Assembly (NCBI RefSeq): GCF_007786235.1
Contig: NZ_VNFK01000004.1
Location: 1 to 64,000 of the forward strand
Direction: 5' to 3'
Length of the DNA stretch: 64,000 nucleotides
Source: Paenarthrobacter nitroguajacolicus
Lineage (GTDB): Bacteria; Actinomycetota; Actinomycetes; Actinomycetales; Micrococcaceae
In this document: positions 45,444 to 53,844 of the stretch, piece after piece
How the letters are laid out: each line of letters starts with the position of its first letter
Numbering within the stretch: position 1 is the first letter of the stretch
Translations under genes and position numbers: made by a program
The notes under the pieces: model-generated
Told to the model about the DNA's origin: nothing
The model's input: only the letters and a program-made list of their open reading frames with translations
Database searches by the model: none

Positions 45444-46766
45444 ATGAGCCAAACAATGCCGTCAGCGACGCCAGGCACTGAAACAACCACCGGAACCCCC
45501 AAGAAAGCCGCGCTTGCCAGCTTCCTGGGCAGCGCCGTCGAGTACTACGACTTCTTCATCTTCGGCTCGGCTGCCGCCCTGATTTTCCCCCACGTGTTCT
45601 TCCCGGACGCAGACGCCAACGCGGCCATCATGTCCTTCGCGACCTTCGGCTTCGCCTACGTGGCCCGCCCCGTCGGCGCTGTCATCCTGGGCCACTTCGG
45701 TGACCGGATCGGACGGCAAAAGGTCCTCATGTTCACCCTCGTCCTGATGGGTGCCGCCACCTTCGTGATCGGATGCCTCCCCGACTTCAAGACCATCGGC
45801 TGGTGGGCGCCCGTCCTGCTGGTACTCGCCCGTCTCTGCCAGGGCCTCTCGGCCGCCGGCGAGCAGGCCGGCGCTTCCTCCATGACGCTGGAACATGCCC
45901 CGGACAACCGCCGCTCGTTCTTCACCTCGTGGACCCTGACCGGTACCCAAGGCGGCCAGATCCTGGCAGCCCTCGTCTTCATCCCCGTCGTGGCATTGCC
46001 GGACGAGATCAAGTACGGCATCGGCTGGCGCATCCCGTTCTGGCTGAGCGCCGTAGTAGTACTGGTGGCATTCTTCATCCGCCGCACCCTGCACGAGCCG
46101 CCGGCATTCGCCGAAGCCAAGAAGAACAATGAAATCTCCAAGCTCCCCGTTGCCGATCTTCTGCGCCTGCACTGGCGCGACGTTCTCCGCGTTGTCTGCT
46201 GCGCCTTCATCGCCGCAGTGAGCACGGTGTTTGGAACCTTGGCCATCAAGTACGCCCAGGACGTTGCCCACGTCAACAGCACCATCACCCTGTGGCTGGT
46301 GGTTGCGGCCAACGTGGTTGCCCTCGGAACCCAGCCACTGTTCGGCATGCTGGCGGACAAGATCGGCCGGAAGCCCGTCTTCATCTACGGAGCCGTAGCC
46401 AGCGCGATCATGACCCCGGTCTTCCTGCTGACTCTCGAGTCCGGCAATGTCCCGCTGATGTTCTTGGTCTCCATCGTGTTCTTCTCCTGCGGGTACGCTG
46501 CCGCCAACGCTGTTTGGCCGTCCTTCTACGGTGAAATGTTCAGCACCAAGGTTCGCTTCTCCGGACTGGCCATCGGTACGCAGCTCGGCTTCCTCATGGC
46601 AGGCTTCGCCCCGGCCATCGTGACCGCACTGGGTGGCACCAAGCCCGGCGGATGGGTCCAGATCTCCATCTTCACCGCCGTCATCTGCGCAATCGCAGCC
46701 GTTTCGGCCCTGACAGCCCGCGAATCAGCCAAGGTTCCCACCGCCGAGCTCGGCTTGCATAAGTAG
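45444..46766 (+). CDS. MHS-family MFS transporter (ShiA-like)
   Basis: 440 residues, twelve membrane helices. The opening ASFLGSAVEYYDFFIFGSAAALIFPHVFFP and GHFGDRIGRQKVLMFTL are hallmarks of the metabolite:H+ symporter branch that includes ShiA, KgtP and ProP; RLCQGLSAAGEQAGASSMTLEHAP also fits. SD AAGGAA precedes the ATG. Divergent from an IclR regulator and next to the shikimate-to-protocatechuate genes, so shikimate, quinate or 3-dehydroshikimate is the likely substrate. A 19-bp hairpin terminator follows. Confidence 0.9.
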   Translation: MSQTMPSATPGTETTTGTPKKAALASFLGSAVEYYDFFIFGSAAALIFPHVFFPDADANAAIMSFATFGFAYVARPVGAVILGHFGDRIGRQKVLMFTLVLMGAATFVIGCLPDFKTIGWWAPVLLVLARLCQGLSAAGEQAGASSMTLEHAPDNRRSFFTSWTLTGTQGGQILAALVFIPVVALPDEIKYGIGWRIPFWLSAVVVLVAFFIRRTLHEPPAFAEAKKNNEISKLPVADLLRLHWRDVLRVVCCAFIAAVSTVFGTLAIKYAQDVAHVNSTITLWLVVAANVVALGTQPLFGMLADKIGRKPVFIYGAVASAIMTPVFLLTLESGNVPLMFLVSIVFFSCGYAAANAVWPSFYGEMFSTKVRFSGLAIGTQLGFLMAGFAPAIVTALGGTKPGGWVQISIFTAVICAIAAVSALTARESAKVPTAELGLHK

Positions 46767-46775
46767 GAACCCTGC

Positions 46776-46825
46776 GACGCAGAAATGCCCGGTATGTCTC
46801 CTGACGTACCGGGCATTTCTGCGTC
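46776..46825 (+). terminator. 19-bp hairpin terminator between convergent genes
   Basis: Perfect 19-bp stem (arm GACGCAGAAATGCCCGGTA, 46776-46794 and 46807-46825), 12-base loop, 10 bases past the transporter stop and 18 bases past the convergent gene stop. Confidence 0.85.
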
Positions 46826-46842
46826 CTGCCGAGCCCAACAAC

Positions 46843-49557
46843 CTACCGCGGGTTCAGCACCACAGGCTTGAACTTTCCGGCCCCTGTGCCGGAGTACATC
46901 AGCAACGTCCCGTCTCCGGCCACCCCCACCACCGATGGATCGCCCGTTCCCGTGAAGCCTTTGCCGAGAGCCGCGTAGGACGTGAACATGTTCCAGCCGG
47001 AACCCAGGGAGGAACGCGCCAGGAAACCACCGTTTCCGTTGCCGGGGTAGAGCCAGAGAACACCGTCCGTCCCGCGTGCCATGATGTCTTCCCGACCGTC
47101 GCCGTTGAAGTCGCCACCCTGCATGACCGCGTTGAAGATGTTCCAGCCTGTGCCGATCTGCCGCCACGGCTGGAATCCACCGGCACCATTGCCCGGGTAG
47201 AGCCACAGGGCCCCATCAGCGGCCCGTGCCACGATGTCAGCCCGGCCATCTCCCGAGAAGTCGCCCGGAGCCAGCACCTGGGTGAACCCTTGCCAGCCCG
47301 TTCCGATCTGCTTGCGGGCCAGGAACTGCCCCTTGCCGTCGGTCGGGTACAGCCATAGCAGCCCATCGGAAGCCCTGGCAATGAGGTCGGGGCGACCATC
47401 GCCGTCGAAATCGCCGGCGCTCAGGACCGCCGTGAAGACGTTCCATCCCGATCCGACCTGGACGCGCGGCAGGAAGCCGCCCGAACCGTTGCCCGGGTAA
47501 AGCCACAACGCACCATCGGTGCCGCGGGCCAAAATATCGGCGACAGCATCGCCGTCGAAATCTCCCGCTTCCCAGACCTGGCTGAACTGGTTCCAGCCTG
47601 TGCCGATCGTCAAGCGGTCGGCGAAGCCCGCACCGTCGCCCGGGTAGAGGCTCAGCTGGGAACCATTGGCAAGGACATCAGCGATTCTGTCGCCGGTAAA
47701 GTCCTGGCCGCCCATGATGTCACCGGCCAGGTTCCAGCCTGTCCCGACGGCGGCACGCGGCAGGAAGCCGCCCTTGCCGTTGCCCGGGTAGACGTAGAGG
47801 GTGCCGTCTGTGGAGCGGGCCAGGAGTCCGGCAGACCCTCCGCCGAAGGAACCTGCCGGGGCGAGGTTGTTGAAGGAGTCCCAGCCTTGGCCCACTTGGA
47901 GTGGGGCTTGGAACCCGCCCGCGCCGTTCCCGGGATACAGCCAGAGGCGGCCGTCGGGGTCGGCGGCCATTACGTCGCTTCGGGAATCACCGTTGAAGTC
48001 GCCCGGAGCCAGCAGTTGGGTGAAGCCCTGCCAACCCACACCTACTTGGGCCCTGGGCAGGAAACCGCCCTTGCCGTTGCCCGGATACAGCCACAAGGCG
48101 CCGTCGCTGGATCGGGCAAGGATGTCCGGGAAACCGTCGCCGTTGAAATCGGACGTGCCCAGCACCGCGTTGAAAATGTCCCATCCCGACCCGATCTGCA
48201 CGGAGTCCTTGAGCCTGTTGCCCGGAAGCCCTCGGAACAGGAGCAACGAGCCATCCGCTTCGCGGGAAATCATGTCGGCCAGTTTGTCGCCATCGAAATC
48301 GCCGGCTGAGAAGCTGATCCGCGTCTTCAGTTTGGGATCGGCGTTGATGGTGATTGTCGCAGAGGTTTCACTGACCGCATTGATGGTGACTTTGGTGCCC
48401 GTGTAGGTGGTGAACGTACTTCCGGCCTGCCAGGCGTGATTCTTGCTGTACCAACCCGCGAAGGGTGTGGTGCTGGGCATGAGGATGAGCGATGAGGCAA
48501 TGGTGGCGCCGCCGCGCTGGACGATTTTGACGCCCTTGTTGCCGCCTGAAAGGTAGCTGTCGTAAGCCCCCACAGGCTGCCGAAGTTCCAGGTAATAGAC
48601 TTCGCGGCTGACGGGGTCGGTGAACTTGATGGCGCGTTGGGCTTCGGTCCCGCCCCATGGCTTCAGCGTGTAGCTCTTCACTCCCGTGGCGACCCCGACA
48701 TCGCGGATTTCGTCTCCCCGGCCCAGGCCTGCGTAATCCCAGAACGTGGAACTGACCACCGGCTGGGCATACTGGGCCGCGCCCATGATGTCAGTCGTGT
48801 CGCCGTACTCGCGGATGTAGCAGGACGGGTCGGTGAACTGCCCGCTGCTGTTGACCCCGACGTCGGACGCACCGCTGGCGCACTGCAGCGCATCAGCGTG
48901 CATCAAGCCAATGACATGCCCGAATTCGTGGCTCATGACGTTGTTGGAGAACGCGCTGATCTGCGGCATGAGTACGCGGCCGCTGTAACTGCCGCTGCTG
49001 TAGCCTGCGCCAAGAGCGTTTCCGGACAACGTGGCCGTGGGGATAAAGATGACCAGCGCGGTGTACGGAGTGGCTGCCCACTTCAGCTCACTGGTGATGG
49101 TGGACATGATGGTGCTGTAGCTGTCCGTGGACCTGGCTTTGGACTGGTGTCCGGCTACCTTGCTGTTCACCGTCATGGACAGCTTGTTGGCCGTCATCGC
49201 CTTCCAGTAGTTACTGGTTGCCACCACTGCCTTTTCGGCCTCCGCCATGGACACCGGGTTGGCGTTGTCAGCAAGCTTTGCCGTCACGAGCCGGACACGG
49301 ATGTCCCCTCCCGGACCGGCCGCCGCCGCGCCGTCGCGGAGGAGGGATTCGACGTCGGCCTGTCCCTTCGGCGCCGCGTCAGTCGGAGGCGCGTCGAACG
49401 TATGCTCCGAGTGCGGCGTTCCCTCCACGAACTGGACATTCGGATTATCCGGTCCCGGTGCTGGTACGGCCGTGGCAGGGGCCTGTACGAAAAACAGGCC
49501 GGTGGCAAGCACCACCAAGCCTGTGGACAGCGCGATTGATCGCCGCAAAACACCCAT
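46843..49557 (-). CDS. Secreted metzincin-like protease with C-terminal FG-GAP/VCBS-type repeats
   Basis: 904 residues. Residues 1-30 are a signal peptide ending ATA-VPA. About 85-300 carry a zinc-protease signature HEFGHVIGLMH (His210, Glu211, His214, His220) and a downstream Met-turn candidate TTDIMGAA (Met258), i.e. metzincin logic. From residue 420 to the end there are nine full and one partial repeat of about 50 residues with a D-F-x-G-D-G-x-x-D calcium-binding core and a LWLYPGNG strand, the FG-GAP/VCBS beta-propeller type. SD GGGAGA precedes the ATG. Monocistronic; function is probably extracellular proteolysis or substrate binding. Confidence 0.88.
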   Translation of the reverse strand: MGVLRRSIALSTGLVVLATGLFFVQAPATAVPAPGPDNPNVQFVEGTPHSEHTFDAPPTDAAPKGQADVESLLRDGAAAAGPGGDIRVRLVTAKLADNANPVSMAEAEKAVVATSNYWKAMTANKLSMTVNSKVAGHQSKARSTDSYSTIMSTITSELKWAATPYTALVIFIPTATLSGNALGAGYSSGSYSGRVLMPQISAFSNNVMSHEFGHVIGLMHADALQCASGASDVGVNSSGQFTDPSCYIREYGDTTDIMGAAQYAQPVVSSTFWDYAGLGRGDEIRDVGVATGVKSYTLKPWGGTEAQRAIKFTDPVSREVYYLELRQPVGAYDSYLSGGNKGVKIVQRGGATIASSLILMPSTTPFAGWYSKNHAWQAGSTFTTYTGTKVTINAVSETSATITINADPKLKTRISFSAGDFDGDKLADMISREADGSLLLFRGLPGNRLKDSVQIGSGWDIFNAVLGTSDFNGDGFPDILARSSDGALWLYPGNGKGGFLPRAQVGVGWQGFTQLLAPGDFNGDSRSDVMAADPDGRLWLYPGNGAGGFQAPLQVGQGWDSFNNLAPAGSFGGGSAGLLARSTDGTLYVYPGNGKGGFLPRAAVGTGWNLAGDIMGGQDFTGDRIADVLANGSQLSLYPGDGAGFADRLTIGTGWNQFSQVWEAGDFDGDAVADILARGTDGALWLYPGNGSGGFLPRVQVGSGWNVFTAVLSAGDFDGDGRPDLIARASDGLLWLYPTDGKGQFLARKQIGTGWQGFTQVLAPGDFSGDGRADIVARAADGALWLYPGNGAGGFQPWRQIGTGWNIFNAVMQGGDFNGDGREDIMARGTDGVLWLYPGNGNGGFLARSSLGSGWNMFTSYAALGKGFTGTGDPSVVGVAGDGTLLMYSGTGAGKFKPVVLNPR
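46850..48300 (-). repeat. Tandem ~150-bp coding repeats (FG-GAP-type)
   Basis: Nine to ten in-frame repeats of about 50 codons. Several copies are near-identical over stretches such as GALWLYPGN and GGFLPR, indicating recent duplication or gene conversion within the gene. These repeats are not a CRISPR array. Confidence 0.85.
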
Positions 49558-49783
49558 GAAATCTCCCGGGGACGGAGCCTGTGGTTCCTGTGAGTCTCAA
49601 GAACCGAGATCAGGCTACAGCCGCCGCGGCAGTGTACCCGGAAGGCAGGGCTGGGCAGGCGGAAACGCAACCATCCCGGAATGCTAACCGGACCCTAACC
49701 ACGCCGAAATACCGTGGCAACAATGCACCGCCACACTGGAATAGCCGGCAAGTGCAGGCACCAGCTCCAGCCAGGAGGACACC

Positions 49784-50020
49784 ATGCTGAAGGAAGCCAA
49801 AACTCACACAACACGAATACGAGCGATCAGCCAGCTCCACCGCGGAGACGAGATCGAAGCCCGCCTGTCCGTGGGTCCCGCCTACGATGACGTGGTCATC
49901 CGCCGCGGACGGGTCCAGGAAACGGCACCGGGAATCGGCGTCGTCTGGATCATGGACCACGTCTCGGGCATGAGGAAAGCCATCAATACCGACGAATGCA
50001 GCGTTTGGCGCGTCGCCTGA
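49784..50020 (+). CDS. Small protein of unknown function
   Basis: 78 residues, mostly beta-strand-like (DDVVIRRGRVQETAPGIGVVWIMDHVSGMRKAI). SD AGGAGG lies 6 bases before the ATG, one of the best in the window, so it is surely translated. Convergent with the MoaD-like gene, divergent from the secreted protease. It resembles the small protein at 12474-12665 in pattern; no named family recognised. Confidence 0.75.
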   Translation: MLKEAKTHTTRIRAISQLHRGDEIEARLSVGPAYDDVVIRRGRVQETAPGIGVVWIMDHVSGMRKAINTDECSVWRVA

Positions 50021-50046
50021 ACCCCGGCTCGACCCCAAACACCCGC

Positions 50047-50334
50047 TCAGCCACCGGCCACGGACTGGATAATCAAGACCTCCTGGCCGGCCGCAACCTC
50101 CGTTTCAAGACCTTTCCCACGCCGGATCTCGTCGCCGTTCACGTAAATATTCACGTAGCGGCGCAGCGCCCCGGTTTCATCACGCAAACGCCTGGCCAGC
50201 ACCGGATAATCCTCGGTTACCGAGTCCAGCAACTGTCCAACGGTCACAGCCCCGTCGGCGGACGCAGTCAGATAGGACTGTCCGCCGACGAGCGGCTGCA
50301 GGACGCCAGGCAACAGGACCGTAAAGTCAGCCAC
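50047..50334 (-). CDS. MoaD/ThiS-family sulfur-carrier-like protein
   Basis: 95 residues with a ubiquitin-like fold pattern: TVLLPGVLQPLVGG, TVGQLLDSVTEDYPVLARRLRDETGALRRYVNIYVNGDEIRRGKGLETEVAAGQEVLIIQSV, and a C-terminal Gly-Gly (VAGG) needed for adenylation and thiocarboxylation. The GTG at 50334 lies 8 bases after the stop of the BNR-propeller gene, so both are one unit. No ThiF/MoeB, MoaE or ThiG gene is nearby, so it is not a normal molybdopterin or thiamine gene set. Confidence 0.85.
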   Translation of the reverse strand: MADFTVLLPGVLQPLVGGQSYLTASADGAVTVGQLLDSVTEDYPVLARRLRDETGALRRYVNIYVNGDEIRRGKGLETEVAAGQEVLIIQSVAGG

Positions 50335-50341
50335 AACGGGC

Positions 50342-51487
50342 CTAACCGGGTACCGGAGCGCTGGCATGTGCCGCACGCGCGGCGCTGCTTTGCTGACCAA
50401 CCACGACGGCGGCCCTGACGCACAGCACGTCCGGCAGGTGCGATACCACTTCAGTAAAGGTGCCGCCCTCGTCGGCGCTGGCGTACACGGACCCGCCCCG
50501 GGTGCCGAAATACACGCCCACGGGCTCGGCGGTATCCACGGCCGCGGCATCGCGAAGCACGGCGTTGTACTCGTGGTCCGGCAGGCCCGCATGGAGTTCA
50601 GTCCACGAGTTGCCGGCATCATCGGTGCGGTGCACGCTGAGCTTGCTGTCTGGGGGGATGCGTTCGCCATCGGCCTTCAACGGAATGACCCAGGCCGTGC
50701 CCTCTCGACGGGGATGGGTCAGCATGACGAACCCAAAGTCGGCGGGCAGCCCCTCCGCGATGGAGTCCCAGTTCTCGCCGTCATCGTCCGTGCGGTACAC
50801 ACCGTGATGGTTCTGCGCGTACAAACGGCCCTCGACGGCGGCATCCGCCGCGATCTTGTGAACGCACTGGCCGAATTCGGGGTTGGGATCGGGCATGAAG
50901 TAGGCAGAGATTCCCTTATTGCGAGGCTCCCAGGACGTACCGCCGTCGAGCGATCTGTAAACGCCGCCCGTGCTCATGGCGATGTGCACCTTCTCACCGG
51001 ACGGGTCCACCACAATCGAGTGCGCCGCCGCGCCACCGTAGCCAGCACCCCACTCACTGCGGTGGGGGTGGTCCCAGAGTCCGCGGTTCAGCTCGAAGTG
51101 CTCGCCGCCGTCGGTTGATTTCCACACTGAAATCGGCTCGCAACCAGCCCATACAACGCCAGGGCGGGAGTCGGCGTCGGGGTGGATCTGCCAGACGCGC
51201 TCCAGGGCAGCGTCAGTGCCATCCGGGAACTTGATGGCGCCTTGCTCGGGCTCGGTCCAGGTGGTGCCGAGGTCATCGGAGTGGGCCACGGTGGGACCCC
51301 AGTGCTCGGAACGGACGCCCACCATAATCCTGGTTTTGCCGTCCCGCGTGTCTATCCCGATGCTGGGTATCTCGCTCATCAGGAAGTGCGGGCCGGAGAG
51401 GGACCATTCTTTTCGGTCTGGGCTGGTTGCGAGCCACAAGCCCTTCTTGGTCCCGATCGCTAGGACATAACTCTCTGCGGTAGCCAT
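50342..51487 (-). CDS. BNR/sialidase-like beta-propeller protein
   Basis: 381 residues with repeated Asp-box type motifs (SDDLGTTW, STDGGEHF, SLDGGTSW, TDDDGENW, TDDAGNSW, SADEGGTF), giving a six-bladed propeller as in exo-alpha-sialidases and WD40/YVTN-like proteins. Sialidase catalytic residues are not obvious, and there is no signal peptide, so a glycosidase role is doubtful. The ATG at 51487 is used; another ATG is 9 bases upstream. It is coupled to the MoaD-like gene and divergent from an MBL-fold hydrolase gene. Confidence 0.85.
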   Translation of the reverse strand: MATAESYVLAIGTKKGLWLATSPDRKEWSLSGPHFLMSEIPSIGIDTRDGKTRIMVGVRSEHWGPTVAHSDDLGTTWTEPEQGAIKFPDGTDAALERVWQIHPDADSRPGVVWAGCEPISVWKSTDGGEHFELNRGLWDHPHRSEWGAGYGGAAAHSIVVDPSGEKVHIAMSTGGVYRSLDGGTSWEPRNKGISAYFMPDPNPEFGQCVHKIAADAAVEGRLYAQNHHGVYRTDDDGENWDSIAEGLPADFGFVMLTHPRREGTAWVIPLKADGERIPPDSKLSVHRTDDAGNSWTELHAGLPDHEYNAVLRDAAAVDTAEPVGVYFGTRGGSVYASADEGGTFTEVVSHLPDVLCVRAAVVVGQQSSAARAAHASAPVPG

Positions 51488-51607
51488 GAACCCCATCGAA
51501 CCATCAGGGCGGAAGGGTGGCAACGGTTTATTGGTGGGTTGTGGAAAGGGGTGCCAGCTAATACCGTCGCGACAAAAGCGGTTGCTCACCACAAGCGGAG
51601 GTACCTC

Positions 51608-52429
51608 ATGCTTACTGAAGTCGCTGATGGCGTTCTGGTTCACCAGAGCGAGTTCATCCAGAGCAATTCAATTGTTGTGCAGGGCAGGGACGGCGTCTTG
51701 CTCATCGACCCCGGCATCACGAGCAGTGAAATGACATCCCTGGCAAATGACCTTCGCGGGTTGGGCCAGTCCGTGGTCGCCGGGTTCTCGACTCATCCTG
51801 ATTGGGACCACGTTCTCTGGCACGCAAGCTTCGGCGACGTACCGCGTTACGGCACGGCCCGCTGCGCGGCAGCCATGCGTGAGCTGCTGGGCAGCGCGGA
51901 CTGGGAAGCCCAAGTGGCTGAGGGACTCCCGCCGGAGTATGCCGGGGAGATCCCCATGGACCTGCTGGGCCTCATCACCGGCCTGCCCGTCGATGCAGCG
52001 GAGATTCCCTGGGCAGGGCCCACTGTCCGGATCATCGAGCATCAAGCCCACGCCCCTGGCCATGCGGCGCTATTGATCGAGGAGAGCCGCGTCCTGGTGG
52101 CCGGTGACATGCTTTCCGACATCCTGATGCCGTTCCTCGACCTGGCGGCCGCCGACCCGATCGGGGACTACCTCGCAGCACTGCAGCTGTTTGAAGGCGT
52201 GGTCAACAACGTGGATGCTGTCATCCCTGGCCATGGTTCCGTGGGCGGCGCAGGTCAGCTGCCCGCACGCATCGAACAGGATCGCGCGTATGTGGAGGAC
52301 GTGCGGGACGGCGGTGTGACCAGCGACCCGAGGGTGGGCCCATCCGCTCCGCTGTATTGGCTCGCGGACATTCATGAATGGCAACGCCGGCAACTGACCC
52401 AAAAGGGGCAAAACGGGGCACCGGAATAG
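51608..52429 (+). CDS. MBL-fold metallo-hydrolase
   Basis: 273 residues. Metallo-beta-lactamase-fold zinc motif STHPDWDHVLWH (H-x-D-x-D-H), APGHAALLIEESRVLVAGDM for the next metal ligands, and AVIPGHGSVGG. The GGAGG SD lies 7 bases before the ATG at 51608. Substrate unknown. Divergent from the BNR-propeller gene with a 120-base gap. Confidence 0.9.
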   Translation: MLTEVADGVLVHQSEFIQSNSIVVQGRDGVLLIDPGITSSEMTSLANDLRGLGQSVVAGFSTHPDWDHVLWHASFGDVPRYGTARCAAAMRELLGSADWEAQVAEGLPPEYAGEIPMDLLGLITGLPVDAAEIPWAGPTVRIIEHQAHAPGHAALLIEESRVLVAGDMLSDILMPFLDLAAADPIGDYLAALQLFEGVVNNVDAVIPGHGSVGGAGQLPARIEQDRAYVEDVRDGGVTSDPRVGPSAPLYWLADIHEWQRRQLTQKGQNGAPE

Positions 52430-52498
52430 CAGTTTGTACACTGGGCGCTGGTCCTCGGAATGTAATTGTTCGTCCCCTGTTCACTAAAGGGAGAAAAC

Positions 52499-52561
52499 AT
52501 GCTTGACTGTTGGCTTTGCGGCCAAATTCGGCCACGGCAACAAAGCTGGGGGGTTAAGTGA
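52499..52561 (+). CDS. Possible 20-residue leader peptide ahead of the diguanylate cyclase
   Basis: ATG at 52499 with a strong SD (AAAGGGAG) opens a 20-codon frame, MLDCWLCGQIRPRQQSWGVK, ending in TGA 73 bases before the diguanylate cyclase. It has a C-x-x-C pair. A random frame of this size is not rare, but the RBS quality is above background, so it may be a translated leader or regulatory uORF. Confidence 0.3.
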   Translation: MLDCWLCGQIRPRQQSWGVK

Positions 52562-52634
52562 ATAACGGGGATGACAAGAATTGAGAACCATGGATGAGGG
52601 TTCCACGGTCGTCGGCCGGTAGCGGGACGACGAC

Positions 52635-53840
52635 ATGAGTGGAGTCTCAATGCAAGAAGGAGCCATAGTCCTTGACCCCTTCGCCGTGAGGATGGTCCTC
52701 GGTCTGGTGACTTTGATCCTGATAGTCCTCACCAGCGTCTCCTCCCGACGGCAACGGTCTCCTTACGCTGATTGGTGGCGGGTTGCCCTGTGCCTTTTCT
52801 TCCTAGGCAACGCCGCCTTCCTGCTGAACGGCACGCCAGCCCAACTATGGGCCAGCCCCATTGCAAAGGCACTGGTGGTGGCCGGAGCCTTCAGCGTGTG
52901 GGCCGGAGCCCGCACGCTCCGGAGCCACAAAGTAGGCCTGTGGCAGTTGTTGCCGGCGCCACTGATGGCTGGCTTGGCGTCGGTGGTGGATGACCCAGGG
53001 TCCAACGTCTGGTCAGGTGGTTTGGTTTACCTGATTCTGACGATGGCCGGAATCTTGATGGCCGCGGTAGAGCTCTGGTTCGCGAATCCCACGCGGTCCA
53101 GAATCACGAAATTCCTGTCCATCATGGCCGGAATAACCGCCGTCTATTACTTGGGCAGGGCCATTGCGTATGCCTTGGAAGGTCCGGCGGGCGAATTCTT
53201 CCGAACGTATTTCGGTTATGCACCAGCCGCCCTGATGCACCTGATCCTGCTGGTGGCGGTGTCCTCCACCATGAACACGCTCAGCAACAAACAGCTGATC
53301 AACCGCCTCCGGGAACGCGCCGAGCGCGACCATCTGACGGGCCTGCTCAACAGGGGCGCTTTCCTGGACCTGGCCGCCCGGCACCTTGTACGTGCCTCAC
53401 CCGAACAGGGCGGGGCCCTGATCCTGGCCGACCTGGACAATTTCAAGGCAGTCAATGATGAGCACGGACACTCCGCCGGTGACGTCGCCCTCCGCGCCTT
53501 CGCCGACGCCTGCACCGCCTCGGTCCGGTCTACAGACCTTGTGGGTCGGTACGGCGGTGAAGAGTTCATTCTCTTCCTTCCGGGAGCCACGCAGGAGCGG
53601 GCCGAATCCATTGCCTGGGAGATCAGCAGCCGCCTTTCGGCAAAGCGCGGTCCGGATGGCCTCCCGTTCCCCACTGTCAGTTACGGCGTTACCTCTACCG
53701 GACCGGATGCCCCGGACCTGGCTTTCATGATTAACGTGGCAGACGCCGCCCTGTACAGTGCCAAGGCGCAAGGCAGGAACAGGGTGGTGGGAGCGGACCC
53801 GGTAGAGGCAGACTCGACAGCGGACCACACAACTCCGTAG
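52635..53840 (+). CDS. Membrane-bound diguanylate cyclase (GGDEF)
   Basis: 401 residues. About seven hydrophobic helices cover residues 15-215; the GGDEF domain follows at about 228-395. The active-site motif is RYGGEEF (307-311), and an RxxD inhibition site (RSTD, 298-301) lies five residues before it, so product feedback is expected. LTGLLNRGAF and DNFKAVNDEHGHSAGD are intact. Two ATGs fit, 52635 and 52650; the latter has GGAG five bases upstream and may be the real start. Makes c-di-GMP; no EAL or PilZ partner nearby. Confidence 0.92.
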   Translation: MSGVSMQEGAIVLDPFAVRMVLGLVTLILIVLTSVSSRRQRSPYADWWRVALCLFFLGNAAFLLNGTPAQLWASPIAKALVVAGAFSVWAGARTLRSHKVGLWQLLPAPLMAGLASVVDDPGSNVWSGGLVYLILTMAGILMAAVELWFANPTRSRITKFLSIMAGITAVYYLGRAIAYALEGPAGEFFRTYFGYAPAALMHLILLVAVSSTMNTLSNKQLINRLRERAERDHLTGLLNRGAFLDLAARHLVRASPEQGGALILADLDNFKAVNDEHGHSAGDVALRAFADACTASVRSTDLVGRYGGEEFILFLPGATQERAESIAWEISSRLSAKRGPDGLPFPTVSYGVTSTGPDAPDLAFMINVADAALYSAKAQGRNRVVGADPVEADSTADHTTP

Positions 53841-53844
53841 CCGG

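Noticed and set aside
46850..48300. Regular 150-base repeats that could suggest a CRISPR or satellite array
   Set aside because: Repeats are in frame, 50 codons long and encode FG-GAP-type blades; there are no unique spacers.
50047..50334. Calling the MoaD/ThiS-like gene part of molybdopterin synthesis
   Set aside because: No moaE, moeB or other cofactor gene is nearby and its partner is a beta-propeller protein.
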